Numbered from the stretch's first letter, positions 46,917-55,826 are shown. The stretch is DNA of 57,400 nucleotides from Acidithrix ferrooxidans (GCF_000949295.1 NZ_JXYS01000070.1:34-57433), one strand, 5' to 3'. Numbers and translations: made by a program. Notes: generated from the letters alone by a model not told the origin.

Positions 46917-47297
46917 TTATTCGAGGGGCTCTTGAAGTGACTTTTTGGGTTGTTGGCCTAGCGTTTGCGACAAAGCATTTGCGATAAAAGTTTTATCTCT
47001 TAATCCAGCATCCTTGTTGCTTGATAAAAGAGATCGAGTCAATTCGCTGGTTTTCATACTCAAAGTCTCACAGAGGGTCTCGGAGGCAAGGGATCGTTTT
47101 TCCTTTTGAGGGGGCACATGACATAGAGCAGACGACACAGAGTTAGGCGGCAAGCTATAGACAACCTTTGTCGAAGCTTTTGAACTTACTCTCTGGAGCT
47201 GTTTTTGGACATCCTTTGGTAGTCAGGTAAGTTTGGCCAGCAACAGGGCGAAATTTACCTTTTGCCGTGGTCGCAGGATTAGTTGAAGTGCTGCCAT
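46917..47297 (-). pseudogene. Possible small gene coupled to thiL, broken by a TGA
   Basis: On the minus strand an ATG at 47297, inside the last codons of thiL, opens a frame that would give 126 residues to the stop at 46917. The start overlaps the thiL TAA by 17 bp, as coupled genes do. Codon 25 is TGA (47223-47225), where a Trp (TGG) would fit (LAKLT-x-LPKDVQKQLQ). After it the frame stays open for about 100 codons and reads as a plausible Ser/Lys/Thr-rich protein (for example KASTKVVYSLPPNSVSSALC). No family recognised. It could be a decayed gene or chance. Confidence 0.33.
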
Positions 47298-48241
47298 CCT
47301 TTTGGCTGGTAGGTTTTTCCAAAGAGGTGACGCTGGTCTGGCATGGCCGTGCACTCTCCAATTAGATATGGTGCCGTAAGACCCGCTTTTTTAAAGGCCT
47401 CTAAGATTTGTTCTGGCATTGAGGCTGTAAATATCAACTCGTAGTCCTCGCCACCATTGAGGGCGTCAGATAAACTTGCTCCCCTGGCAATCGGTACGTC
47501 TGTGAGGTTGATGCCAACTTTTGATCCCTCTGCTATATGCTCAAGATCGCCTAGGAGGCCATCCGAAATATCAATGGCGCACCCAATACCTAAGGCGGAG
47601 ATCAAAAGTCCCGCTTTCAGAGCGGTGTTTGGCTCAAGATGGGCTCTTATGGCATCTTTTTCATCTGAACTTTGAGGAAGCGCTTGGTTTTGAAGAAGTT
47701 TAAGGCCCATGGACGCACCCCCGAGTGGTCCTGTGACAAATATTGACTCTCCAGCTATGGCTCCAGAACGAACCATGACGCGACGCTTGGAGTCGATCTC
47801 TCCAATTGCGGTGATGGAAATTGAAAAATCTTTACCAGAGGAGATATCTCCGCCAATTAGCCGAGCACCGAATCCCTTTGCAGCTAGGTCGAGCTCCGTA
47901 AGGAGTTGATTTAGATCTACGTCGCCTGGAGAGGTTATTACGGCGAGTAGATACTTAGGAGTTGAACCCATTGCGGCTAAATCCGAGATGTTGACCACAA
48001 CCGCCTTATTGGCGATCTGACTAAGGCTGAAATATTCACGGCTAAAGTGCACCCCCTCGACTACTATGTCCGCGCATACTACAAGCCGATTGGGTAATGA
48101 GATAACAGCTGCATCATCGCCGCCCGGAACGATAATTTCATCATTTGTCTCTTGGCGTGCCCTGTTGAAGGAATTTAGAATCTCGAATTCACTGAGTTTG
48201 ACTTTTGAACTATTATTTTTTCTTATCCCCTCAGATTTCAC
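47279..48241 (-). CDS. thiL: Thiamine-monophosphate kinase
   Basis: ThiL phosphorylates thiamine monophosphate to thiamine diphosphate with ATP, the last step of cofactor synthesis. The AIR-synthase-like fold is evident from GGDDAAVI near 40-47, the Asp-rich [10 protein letters not shown] and [12 protein letters not shown], then GGDISSGKD and [13 protein letters not shown] with the Mg-binding acidic residues. GEDYELIF near 274-281 is the family's later motif. Length 320 residues is normal. The start is GTG with TAGGG upstream. MenD, encoded in this window, needs the product. It is divergent from pckG. Confidence 0.93.
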   Translation of the reverse strand: MKSEGIRKNNSSKVKLSEFEILNSFNRARQETNDEIIVPGGDDAAVISLPNRLVVCADIVVEGVHFSREYFSLSQIANKAVVVNISDLAAMGSTPKYLLAVITSPGDVDLNQLLTELDLAAKGFGARLIGGDISSGKDFSISITAIGEIDSKRRVMVRSGAIAGESIFVTGPLGGASMGLKLLQNQALPQSSDEKDAIRAHLEPNTALKAGLLISALGIGCAIDISDGLLGDLEHIAEGSKVGINLTDVPIARGASLSDALNGGEDYELIFTASMPEQILEAFKKAGLTAPYLIGECTAMPDQRHLFGKTYQPKGWQHFN

Positions 48242-48351
48242 CTAGTGCCCTATTTTCTGTAATAATAATTATTCATAACATTGTGGTAAACAGATATCAG
48301 TTTTCGACCATTACGAATCGTCTAAATCGATTCGAGAGAGAGGAATACCCG

Positions 48352-50145
48352 GTGAACTATCCTACTTCGAACAAGAAGCTTATCGATTGGGTGAATGAGA
48401 TAGCGGATTTATGCGAGCCTGACGCAATTCATTTTTGTGACGGCTCAAAGGAGGAGTTTGATAGCCTTGCAGGCGAACTAGTCAACAAAGGTACCTTCAA
48501 GAAGCTCTCGGATGTGCGTCGGCCTAATAGCTATTGGGCCCACTCGGACGCAAGTGACGTGGCTAGGGTGGAGAACCGTACCTTTATCTGCTCTAACGTT
48601 GCAGATGACGCGGGTCCTACCAATAATTGGATGGATCCATTTTCGATGAAATCGACGATGACAGAGCTCTATCGCGGTTCGATGGTGGGTCGGACTCTAT
48701 ATGTGATCCCATTCTCTATGGGGCCATTAGGATCGCCTTTTTCAAAGATCGGTATAGAGATAACGGATTCACCCTATGTCGTGACCAACATGAGGATCAT
48801 GGCCACCATGGGCACCGCGGTCTTGGAGGAGCTAGGCGCAGATGGTGATTTTATTCACTGCTTACACTCAGTTGGAAAACCTCTAGCTTCAGGCGAGCAG
48901 GATGTTGCATGGCCATGTAATCCGCAAAATATCTATATCTCACACTTTCCAGAGACGAGAGAGATCTGGTCATTTGGATCAGGCTATGGCGGAAACGCTC
49001 TTTTGGGCAAGAAATGTCTCGCTCTTCGGATCGCCTCAGTTGCGGCTCGGGACGAGGGGTGGCTCGCGGAGCACATGTTATTGTTGAAGTTAACTTCGCC
49101 TGCCGGAGAGGTTCATTACATGACTGGGGCCTTTCCATCGGCTTGCGGCAAAACTAATCTAGCGATGTTAGTGCCAACACTTGCGGGTTGGTCGGTTGAG
49201 ACATTGGGCGACGATATTTGTTGGATTCGAGTCGGAGAAGATGGTCGGCTTTGGGGACTTAATCCTGAAGCTGGGTTTTTTGGTGTCGCTCCTGGAACAA
49301 GCTATGCAACTAATCCTAACGCCATGGACACTATGGTTCGCGATACGATCTTTACCAATACTGCTCTCACCGCCGATGGTGATGTCTGGTGGGAGGGCAT
49401 CGACGGTGAGATGCCTTCGAGCCTGACCGATTGGCAAGGGAACCGCTACGATCCTGCTAGCTCTAAGCCGGCCTCTCATCCCAATGCTCGTTTTACCGTA
49501 GGCGCAGCACAGTCTCCGCACATTGCGCCAGAGTGGAACGACCCTAGAGGTGTTCCGATTTCAGCGATCTTATTTGGCGGTAGGCGACGATCATTAGTTC
49601 CGCTGGTTTCAGAGTCGAAGTCTTGGGAGCACGGCGTCTTTCTAGGTTCCACTATGGCGTCAGAGACGACTGCTGCTGCGGTTGGTGCCGTTGGAAACTT
49701 GCGTCGTGATCCTTTTGCCATGTTGCCATTCTGCGGATATCACATGGGTGACTACTTTGCACATTGGTTAAGTTTTGGGGATAACAAAGAGCTAAAACTT
49801 CCTAAGATATACCTTGTCAATTGGTTCCGAAAGGACGCTGACAATAAGTTCCTTTGGCCGGGTTACGGTGAGAACTCAAGAGTGCTAGCGTGGATCGTCG
49901 ACCGCCTTGAGGGACGAGCTCAAGCGAGTGAAACTCCATTTGGATACGTTCCAGTTAGCGACGACCCAAACTTTGATGGCTTATCTATAGATAAAGCCCG
50001 CCTAGAGCTCTTGAACCAGGTTGATTCGACAGAGTTGGCTAGTGAAATAGAGGCGATTTCGGCACACTTTGCAACCTTTGGCGATAAGTTGCCTGCTCAA
50101 CTTATCGATCAACTAAATGCGCTGATGGGATCCAACGGTAACTAG
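48352..50145 (+). CDS. pckG: Phosphoenolpyruvate carboxykinase, GTP-dependent
   Basis: PEPCK (GTP) interconverts oxaloacetate and phosphoenolpyruvate, with GTP/GDP, for gluconeogenesis or anaplerosis. The kinase loop [12 protein letters not shown] is at about 261-272. ENRTFICS near the start, and later GHHG-like MGDYF and WFRKD stretches, fit the GTP-type family. The frame is open from 48205, but GTG at 48352, with AGAGAGG 8-9 bases upstream, gives 597 residues, the family length, and matches the usual N-terminus. It is divergent from thiL with about 110 bp between starts. A tandem repeat and a hairpin follow its stop. Confidence 0.95.
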   Translation: MNYPTSNKKLIDWVNEIADLCEPDAIHFCDGSKEEFDSLAGELVNKGTFKKLSDVRRPNSYWAHSDASDVARVENRTFICSNVADDAGPTNNWMDPFSMKSTMTELYRGSMVGRTLYVIPFSMGPLGSPFSKIGIEITDSPYVVTNMRIMATMGTAVLEELGADGDFIHCLHSVGKPLASGEQDVAWPCNPQNIYISHFPETREIWSFGSGYGGNALLGKKCLALRIASVAARDEGWLAEHMLLLKLTSPAGEVHYMTGAFPSACGKTNLAMLVPTLAGWSVETLGDDICWIRVGEDGRLWGLNPEAGFFGVAPGTSYATNPNAMDTMVRDTIFTNTALTADGDVWWEGIDGEMPSSLTDWQGNRYDPASSKPASHPNARFTVGAAQSPHIAPEWNDPRGVPISAILFGGRRRSLVPLVSESKSWEHGVFLGSTMASETTAAAVGAVGNLRRDPFAMLPFCGYHMGDYFAHWLSFGDNKELKLPKIYLVNWFRKDADNKFLWPGYGENSRVLAWIVDRLEGRAQASETPFGYVPVSDDPNFDGLSIDKARLELLNQVDSTELASEIEAISAHFATFGDKLPAQLIDQLNALMGSNGN

Positions 50146-50216
50146 GGGCTAAATAGAGGCCATAGTTTGCCATCAAAGTTGCCCATAGTGCTGTGTGGAG
50201 CAGTATTAGGTGGAGT

Positions 50217-50264
50217 AGCACTGTGTCGAGCTAGCACTGTGTCGAGCTAGCACTGTGTCGAGCT
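50217..50264. repeat. 16-bp tandem repeat, three copies, after pckG
   Basis: AGCACTGTGTCGAGCT occurs three times without gaps at 50217-50232, 50233-50248 and 50249-50264. It starts 71 bases after the pckG stop. Confidence 0.92.
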
Positions 50265-50374
50265 CGCTGGGCCTAATTATGAAGACGCTATGAATAAGGG
50301 TTTATAGTAGGGAGCCTCTGGCGCAAGGGTTCTAATACAAGGGCTCTAGTGCACCTGTAGCGATTGTGGTTGAA

Positions 50375-50425
50375 GATCATTGAATTGCTTATGAACGCGA
50401 AGCGTTTAGAGGCAATTCAATGATC
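50375..50425. repeat. Hairpin with 14-bp perfect arms (GATCATTG type)
   Basis: The arms GATCATTGAATTGC (50375-50388) and GCAATTCAATGATC (50412-50425) are perfect reverse complements; the 23-base loop also contains a short pairing (AACGC/GCGTT). It lies 230 bases after pckG without a T run. Its outer arms resemble those of the hairpin at 55904-55953. Confidence 0.7.
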
Positions 50426-50547
50426 CCGTTCTAGCCAATCGTCTCTAGCTAATTGTCCACGAGAACCACAAGTTTTTGGTAACCCAGATACATCGGCGAT
50501 TGAATCAGCTTAAAAGGTCTGCCAAAAAAATGTTCGGAATCGTTCGG

Positions 50548-50910
50548 AGTTGCGCAATTTCCTCAACCATCCTGATCCTCACCGTAGTCAAAGAGAACTT
50601 GCCCAATCACTCAAATTGTTTTGTTGAGTGCTTATATCCTGATGCGAAGCTTACGAGAGACGGTAATCCAGGTTATGGAGCATGTGCCCAAAGAACTTGG
50701 ATTAGAGGATTCGATTACCCTATCAAAGGACGATACGTAAAATACAACATTTAAATGGATCAAGATCCTCAATGTGAAATTGCTAGAAATCTATCAAAGT
50801 GATCTATCACGGACACAGAGGAGCGTACCCAACTCATGCTTGGCAGAATTTCTATACCGATTTAACCGAATGCACTCTAAAAATTCATTGGCCAGCTACT
50901 TCTCAATAGA
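50548..50910 (+). pseudogene. IS1595-family transposase remnant (C-terminal part)
   Basis: Three frames together match the C-terminal half of the intact transposase that starts at 56618. Recognisable pieces are LYPDAKLTRDGNPGYGACA, then ELGLEDSITLSKDD, then TFKWIKILN and LAEFLYRFNRMHS. The frame shifts near 50691 and a stop interrupts at about 50739, so it is dead. It is not a recent copy of the intact element, since the proteins differ at many positions. Confidence 0.75.
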
Positions 50911-51103
50911 TGTGTCTTTGCTTTTTTGCATCCGTTACTTCGACTTCGAGAATCAGAGTTCAAATGGCTCCTGCTTGAGAAATTTGACAGGGATAATTTG
51001 TTATGACGGCTGGATTGGCAATTGTGGCATTTAAAGAGGGGTAGATTACGCCAAATGGGATGTGTGGTCTTTTGTCGTGGCTGGGGAAAGGTCATTCAAA
51101 ACG

Positions 51104-51175
51104 TTAATGAACTAACGAAACGATGAATAAGATCAGGATAATTAAAATTGCAATGCCAATTAGTCTGCGGATCAC
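51104..51175 (-). CDS. 23-residue hydrophobic membrane peptide
   Basis: A GTG at 51175 is preceded by AAAGGAGG at 7 bases, the best ribosome binding site in the area. It opens a 23-codon frame coding MIRRLIGIAILIILILFIVS plus three residues to TAA. The product is one membrane helix with a basic start, like the tiny membrane proteins that often accompany CsbD-type genes in Gram-positive bacteria. The CsbD-like gene lies 63 bp upstream on the same strand, so they may be one operon. It is short, so the call rests on the ribosome binding site and composition. Confidence 0.6.
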   Translation of the reverse strand: MIRRLIGIAILIILILFIVSLVH

Positions 51176-51238
51176 GACTCGTCCTCCTTTCTTCTTTGAA
51201 TGAAAGGATTTGACCTTAGGGTGCAATCATCAACTTGG

Positions 51239-51412
51239 TCAGGTCTTGAAGACATCTTTTGCCTTTTCGGCTATTCGTTTGAGGTTGGCTCGCGCCTGTT
51301 GGGACTTTCCATGCGCCTGTAGGCTTCTGTTACCGGTGATTTTACCGATCTTTGCCTTTACTTTGCCGATCAACTGCTGAACCTTGTTTTTGATTTTGTT
51401 TTTGGTGCTCAA
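51239..51412 (-). CDS. CsbD-family stress protein
   Basis: A 57-residue protein of the CsbD type. The family pattern KxxxGKxxGKxTGN is visible as QQLIGKVKAKIGKITGNRSL, then AHGKSQQARANLKRIAEKAKD. CsbD-like proteins are abundant, very hydrophilic proteins induced by general stress in many bacteria; their molecular role is unknown. Start TTG at 51412 is preceded by AAGGAG at 7 bases. The product is basic, whereas many CsbD proteins are more acidic. The tiny membrane peptide follows on the same strand. Confidence 0.78.
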   Translation of the reverse strand: MSTKNKIKNKVQQLIGKVKAKIGKITGNRSLQAHGKSQQARANLKRIAEKAKDVFKT

Positions 51413-51781
51413 AGCGTGCTCCTTAGATATGGGTTTGAGGGATTGACGTTGAGTTTTGAGACCGAGCGTGTCGATCTATTGTGGGTCAGGTAGGTCGGCG
51501 GTGAAGGATGATACTGGCCGCACAAGATCTGAGACCATTGCTTGGAAAAGTTAGCCTTTTGGGAGGGGTCGCATTGGCACCCTCACTTACGCTCTTGGGA
51601 AAGACTTTGATGCTGAATCCATTTTGCCTCCACTTCGACGTGCCTAGCCGTTGGCTGGGTCGAAGGAAGCAGGGTCTGGGCCACCTTCCATATTTATTTT
51701 AGCATAGAAAGTGGGAGATTGGCAATGATTCTCTAAAGAGTGCTGTTAGTGAGTAGTACTTGCCTTCCAACGCCTGCCAGG
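51413..51781. other. Intergenic region, nothing recognised
   Basis: No gene between the CsbD gene and the broken GAF gene; the promoter of the CsbD gene must be in the left part. Confidence 0.4.
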
Positions 51782-52253
51782 TCATGTGCTGCGGATACAA
51801 ACCTTGGCTCTCCTTAAACTCGCAGGTTCCGCATTTAAAAGGGTCAGAACGCCGATGACGGTGCCTCTGAGTCGCATTGGCAACGCGTGCACGGAGGCAA
51901 CCGGCATTAAGAGCTTGGTTCGAGAATTGGGGCCACCGCTTGCCGGTGAGTGCCAGTCCTGGTTTACGACCGGTAAAGCAGTTCAAAGGCAGTCTAGGCG
52001 GGTACCTTCCTCTGACTGCAGCTCCAACAGTGAATGGATTCCGATTAGGACGCCATCATCCTTAGGGTACGGTCGGGACCATTTGCATTAGCCCAGCAGC
52101 TGCGACTTCGATAACATCGACACAACGATGTGCCAAGACAGTCAACAGCTCGACGAAGTCGAATCCTACCATTAGTGTATCTGCTAGTTCTACTAGCGTC
52201 TGGGTTAACTTTGCCTCTCGGGAGGTAGTCACCTTCTCGCACTTCCTCTCCAA
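51782..52253 (-). pseudogene. GAF-domain regulator (GAF-ANTAR type), broken
   Basis: Minus-strand pieces in different frames match the GAF domain of actinobacterial GAF-ANTAR regulators: TQTLVELADTLMVGFDFVEL, then AHRCVDVIEVAAAGLMQM, then after a frame change LLELQSEEGTRLDCL, a TGA, and PVVNQDWHSPASGG, then MRLRGTVIGVLTLLN. In intact proteins these run in this order. The C-terminal RNA-binding ANTAR part is not seen; the sequence ends at a TGA near 51782. At least one shift and one internal stop make it a pseudogene. Confidence 0.72.
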
Positions 52254-52272
52254 GTGGGCTGGTTTGGTCCAT

Positions 52273-52758
52273 GGCGGTTAACCGTGGGCCAGAAACGAAA
52301 CGCGTTTGGCGTAACCTCTAAGGCCCGCTATTGGACGGTACAGTGCGAGAGCTCTGTGAAGGCGCACGATTTCTGCGTGAGATTTGCTGTGTCGGGCTGC
52401 TGGAAATTGAGAATCGTAAACAATGGAACTAAAGTGACCCACCTCCAACGATAAAAAATACCGTATAAATTAAACAATGCTCTTACGTGGAGAATGCAAC
52501 CAACGCGATCGCAGTCTCTTTCCGCTAGGGGAGGGCAAGCCGCCTCAGCCTTCTCGGCCCTATGGGAAATTGTAACACCGGACAGTGAAAATCTAATAGC
52601 GTTCGTAGTCCAGGGATGATGAATCTCATCATTACATTTAGGCCATGAAGGATAGATCGCCAATGTCTTTGGCTGGCGGTTTTCTAGTAGCTTGAAGCTT
52701 TGCATGTCTTTATTCGCATGTCTACAATTGGGTCTCAGCCTAGAGTTGCGGTGGTCGA
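52273..52758. other. Intergenic region, nothing recognised
   Basis: A 125-codon minus-strand frame at 52328-52705 has no recognisable motif and no ribosome binding site. The stretch may be debris from the same insertion that broke the GAF gene. Confidence 0.4.
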
Positions 52759-53343
52759 TTAAGGTTGGGAGCCACCATGGCGATGTAGGAGTTCGAGGGC
52801 ACCCCGGCGGGCATGACCCACGACGGTGGCGTCGTGGTCAAGGTATGCGGCAGCCATAGCGCCGTCGTATAAGGAAACGATCATGGCAAGGAGACCGGGG
52901 TCCCGGTTGGTTTCACCAATGAGTTCGGAGAAGGTCTCTCTGACACGTTGACGATGGGCAGCGACCTGCTCGGCGACTGGACCTTGATGAGGGAACTCTG
53001 CAGCTGCGTTGATGAATGGGCATCCGCGGTAACCAGGGCTTGCGGCTCGATCGGCGAGGAGATCGAAGGCCGCGATCACCATCGGGGTGGAGGAGGAAGA
53101 TGGCTTCATTCGGAATCGATCTACTCGCTCGCTCACTGCAGTGGTCCAAGCGAGGCTTCGGCGGGCGAGGTAGGCAGCGACGAGTTCGTCCTTGCTTGCG
53201 AAGTGGGCGTACAGGGTGGCTTTGGCGACGCCGGCTTCGGCGATGACCCGGTCGACTCCGATTGCATGAATGCCTTCGGCGTAGAAAAGGCGGCTAGCAA
53301 CATCGAGAAGCCGATCGTGAGCGCTTAATATTTTTACAACCAT
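52759..53343 (-). CDS. TetR-family transcriptional regulator
   Basis: A 194-residue TetR protein from ATG 53343. The N-terminal helix-turn-helix is LLDVASRLFYAEGIHAIGVDRVIAEAGVAKATLYAHFASKDELV in summary, with GVAKATLYAHFASKDELV as the core at about 37-54. The ligand domain has the C-terminal form seen in regulators next to redox genes (GYRGCPFINAAAEF with one Cys). It is divergent from the peroxiredoxin-like gene with about 100 bp between, and an operator-like dyad lies there. It likely represses that gene and itself. It looks richer in G+C than the surrounding genes. Confidence 0.9.
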   Translation of the reverse strand: MVVKILSAHDRLLDVASRLFYAEGIHAIGVDRVIAEAGVAKATLYAHFASKDELVAAYLARRSLAWTTAVSERVDRFRMKPSSSSTPMVIAAFDLLADRAASPGYRGCPFINAAAEFPHQGPVAEQVAAHRQRVRETFSELIGETNRDPGLLAMIVSLYDGAMAAAYLDHDATVVGHARRGALELLHRHGGSQP

Positions 53344-53371
53344 CTTTTTAATCTTATCTTGAGGAAATAAA

Positions 53372-53388
53372 TAGACAGATCGGTCTGT
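53372..53388. promoter_or_regulatory. Likely TetR operator
   Basis: TAGACAGATCGGTCTGT contains the inverted repeat AGAC/GTCT around six bases, the form of many TetR-family operators. It lies 29 bases before the regulator start and about 60 before the peroxiredoxin-like start. A second half-site, GTCTGT, follows at about 53395-53400. Confidence 0.6.
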
Positions 53389-53448
53389 TTTTTCGTCTGT
53401 ACGATGGATCGACGTGTGTGAACACAGATCAACAACAGGGGAGACAAT

Positions 53449-54099
53449 ATGACTATAAGTCTTGCGGAGCAGCTTAAGGCGCAGAACCAAGCAGGCAGGG
53501 CAAGGATTCCCACCGAGAAACTAGCAGTGATGGACCGGGCAACGGCAGATGTGGCCGCCTCGGGAATCGTGGGATCAAGCCTTGGGGTGGGTGCTATAGC
53601 TCCTGACTTTAGCCTGGCGGATGCTAATGGATCTAAAGTAGAGCTATCTTCCCTTCTTGCGAAGGGTCCGGTGGTGCTTGCCTTCTATCGGGGTGGTTGG
53701 TGTCCATATTGCTCAACTGAGTTGAGAGCGTTGCAGGCCAAGCTACCTGAGATTACTGCAGCAAACGGTACTTTAGTGGCGATATCGCCTCAGACCCCGG
53801 ACAATTCGTTGTCGACGGCGGAAAAACTTGAGCTCGCTTTTCCGGTCCTCTCCGATGAGGGCAACCGTGTCGCCGATTCCTACGGGCTTGTCTTCACACT
53901 CTCCGAGGATTTGCGAGAGGTCTATGCCGGTTTCGGCCTCGATCTTCCTAAAGCCAACGGTGACGATACTTTCCAGCTGCCTCTGCCGGCAACCTATGTT
54001 CTCCGTACTGACGGGACCATTGCATGGCGCTACGCGGACGCTGACTATACCAAGCGCGCCGAGCCCGATGAAGTTATCGCTGCTCTGAAAGCACTATGA
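53449..54099 (+). CDS. Peroxiredoxin-like (AhpC/TSA) protein
   Basis: A thioredoxin-fold protein of 216 residues in the peroxiredoxin-like group. It has APDFSLADANG (51-61) and the active-site region LAFYRGGWCPYC with Cys85 and Cys88. The CxxC arrangement makes it more like the peroxiredoxin-like thiol oxidoreductases than standard AhpC, which has one Cys in that place. It probably reduces peroxides or disulfides. The ATG is preceded by AGGGGAG. It starts a G+C-rich row with an Rv2466c-like gene and a dehalogenase. Confidence 0.88.
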   Translation: MTISLAEQLKAQNQAGRARIPTEKLAVMDRATADVAASGIVGSSLGVGAIAPDFSLADANGSKVELSSLLAKGPVVLAFYRGGWCPYCSTELRALQAKLPEITAANGTLVAISPQTPDNSLSTAEKLELAFPVLSDEGNRVADSYGLVFTLSEDLREVYAGFGLDLPKANGDDTFQLPLPATYVLRTDGTIAWRYADADYTKRAEPDEVIAALKAL

Positions 54100-54115
54100 G
54101 CCCAGCAATAAGGAT

Positions 54116-54162
54116 CTCGAATCAAGAACTCGTCGGCTAGGCCGGCGTGTTCTTGATTCGAG
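54116..54162 (+). terminator. Strong hairpin after the peroxiredoxin-like gene
   Basis: The arms CTCGAATCAAGAAC and GTTCTTGATTCGAG pair perfectly over 14 bp, and the interior continues to pair (CGTCGGC/GCCGGCG). It is 17 bases past the stop codon. There is no U run after it, so it would act as an end stabiliser or a partial terminator. Confidence 0.65.
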
Positions 54163-54286
54163 GGGATGATATCATCCATTTGTCTTTGATCAATTCAATG
54201 TTCTATTTCCGACCTTATGTTGAAGATTTGGTCGGGGCCGCCCAGTTCTTAGTTGAAGAGGGCCACTTACTTAGAGGAGAAGCATA

Positions 54287-55006
54287 ATGGCAGAACTTGA
54301 CTTTTATTTTGACCCTGTTTGTCCATTCGCGTGGATGACGAGCAAATGGGTTCGCGAGGTTTCGGGGCAACGCGATTATAGCGTTGAGTGGAAGTTCATC
54401 TCGTTGCGTCTCGTGAATGCCAAGATCGACTACGCGAGCCATTTTCCAGCTGGCTATGAGCGAGGCCACTCAGCTGGTCTAGAGTTGTTACGAGTCGCCG
54501 CAGCAGTTCGCAAGGAATATGGGAGTGAAGCGATTGGATCACTGTACGCGGCCTATGGGGCGGAGATCTTCGATTCGCCCCCCGGTCGTCAGGCTGACCT
54601 GCATCGAGACCCGGAGGGTTTTGCGGCGCCGATCCTCGAAGGACTCGGACTTCGCGTTGGGCTGGCGAGTGCGGTGTTTGACACCACCTTTGACCCTGAG
54701 ATCCAAGAAGAGACCGATCGAGCGCTAGCCTTGACCGGTCGGGATGTAGGCACTCCGATTCTGCATTTTGAGCCTCCTGAGGGTCCTGCATTTTTTGGCC
54801 CGGTTATTAGCCGACTTATGAACCCTAATGAAGCCGCGGAGCTATGGGACCACGTTGTTGCACTTGCACGTTTTGGTGGTTTTGCAGAGCTGAAGCGGTC
54901 ACTGCGCGAGACGCCACAGCTACGCGCATTCGGGATCGAAGAGGGAGTGGTTGGCGCCCAAGAGGATTGGCACCAAGGACATCGTCGCGACACTGCGGGA
55001 AGCTGA
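54287..55006 (+). CDS. DsbA-family protein, mycothiol-dependent nitroreductase (Rv2466c) type
   Basis: A thioredoxin-like protein of 239 residues with the active site DPVCPFAWMTSKWVREV, Cys12 in a CPFA context, as in mycobacterial Rv2466c, a mycothiol-dependent oxidoreductase. The long helical insert and the end region GTPILHFEPPEGPAFFGPV fit that group. The single active-site Cys suggests a mixed disulfide with mycothiol, the main thiol of actinobacteria. The ATG has AGAGGAGAAG upstream. It lies downstream of the peroxiredoxin-like gene and 39 bp before the dehalogenase gene. Confidence 0.85.
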   Translation: MAELDFYFDPVCPFAWMTSKWVREVSGQRDYSVEWKFISLRLVNAKIDYASHFPAGYERGHSAGLELLRVAAAVRKEYGSEAIGSLYAAYGAEIFDSPPGRQADLHRDPEGFAAPILEGLGLRVGLASAVFDTTFDPEIQEETDRALALTGRDVGTPILHFEPPEGPAFFGPVISRLMNPNEAAELWDHVVALARFGGFAELKRSLRETPQLRAFGIEEGVVGAQEDWHQGHRRDTAGS

Positions 55007-55045
55007 GGCTATGAATAGGACTCTCCTCAGTCGATTCGGTATATC

Positions 55046-55732
55046 GTGAGCGCGCCTGCACAACGACCATCGGTCGTAGTCTTCGATGTCAACGAAACCC
55101 TGTTCGACCTGTCCGCGCTCCGTCCTAATTTTGAGGCGATGGGTCTACCTTCTTATGCTCTTGATTGGTGGTTCGCGGTCGTGTTGCGTGATGGTTTCGC
55201 ACTCGCTGCTGCTGGGGACGCGTCAGCCTTCGTATCTCTGGTTGAGATTGCCTTAGATGAGGTCTTCGCCTCATTTGGTCGCAATCCTCCCACGGATGTG
55301 GCTGCCGGCCTGCTCGACGCCTTTAGGGAGTTACCGGCTCACGCTGACGTAGGGCCAGCCTTTAGACGATTGGTCCAAGCCAATATCCCCGTAGTTGCTC
55401 TTACCAACGGAAGCGCTTCGGTTACGGCTGGCCTGATCGAGCGGGCGAGCCTCTCCCATCTCGTCACCCACGTGCTCTCGGTCGACTCGGTAGGTTACTG
55501 GAAGCCACGGCCAGAGGCATACCACTTTGCTAGCAGGGAGGTAGGAGTTGAAGCGGGGCGACTCGCCATGGTTGCGGCACATCCTTGGGATCTCAATGGT
55601 GCTTCGCGGGCTGGTCTTGTTACCGGTTGGGTGAATAGAACAGAAAGACCGTGGCCCAGGGCCTTTACTCAGCCTCATGTTGAGACTTCAACGCTTGATG
55701 GTGTTATAGACCGACTATTGGCTTTGCCATAG
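55046..55732 (+). CDS. Haloacid dehalogenase type II (HAD family)
   Basis: A 228-residue HAD-superfamily protein of the type II dehalogenase branch. Nucleophile Asp14 is in FDVNETLFD; motif II is ALTNGSASV, motif III KPRPEAYHFA and motif IV AAHPWDLNGA. Family members cleave 2-haloacids or are phosphatase-like; the NETLFD form is usual for the dehalogenase branch. The start is GTG. It ends the G+C-rich row, just before a dispersed repeat. Confidence 0.87.
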   Translation: MSAPAQRPSVVVFDVNETLFDLSALRPNFEAMGLPSYALDWWFAVVLRDGFALAAAGDASAFVSLVEIALDEVFASFGRNPPTDVAAGLLDAFRELPAHADVGPAFRRLVQANIPVVALTNGSASVTAGLIERASLSHLVTHVLSVDSVGYWKPRPEAYHFASREVGVEAGRLAMVAAHPWDLNGASRAGLVTGWVNRTERPWPRAFTQPHVETSTLDGVIDRLLALP

Positions 55733-55785
55733 GCGTAGCGGTTGATGAAGCGGTCTTAAGCCTACTGTCGTGGGTCTCGATTGAC

Positions 55786-55826
55786 TGGTCCAAAATTAAT
55801 GTGATTTTTGGATCGGGTTGTTTTTA
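55786..55826 (+). repeat. Dispersed repeat, copy 2 (pair at 7722)
   Basis: Matches 7722-7762 at 40 of 41 positions. It begins 54 bases after the dehalogenase stop, at the edge of the G+C-rich row. Confidence 0.7.

Noticed and set aside
47223-47225. TGA as a selenocysteine codon
   Set aside because: No stem-loop of the bacterial insertion type follows it, and Trp fits the local context better.
47155-47361. 68-codon minus-strand frame overlapping the thiL end
   Set aside because: It starts deep inside thiL and lacks a ribosome binding site; the other frame from ATG 47297 fits coupling better.
52328-52705. 125-codon minus-strand frame
   Set aside because: No motif, no ribosome binding site, and it lies among debris; I could not tie it to any transposase family.
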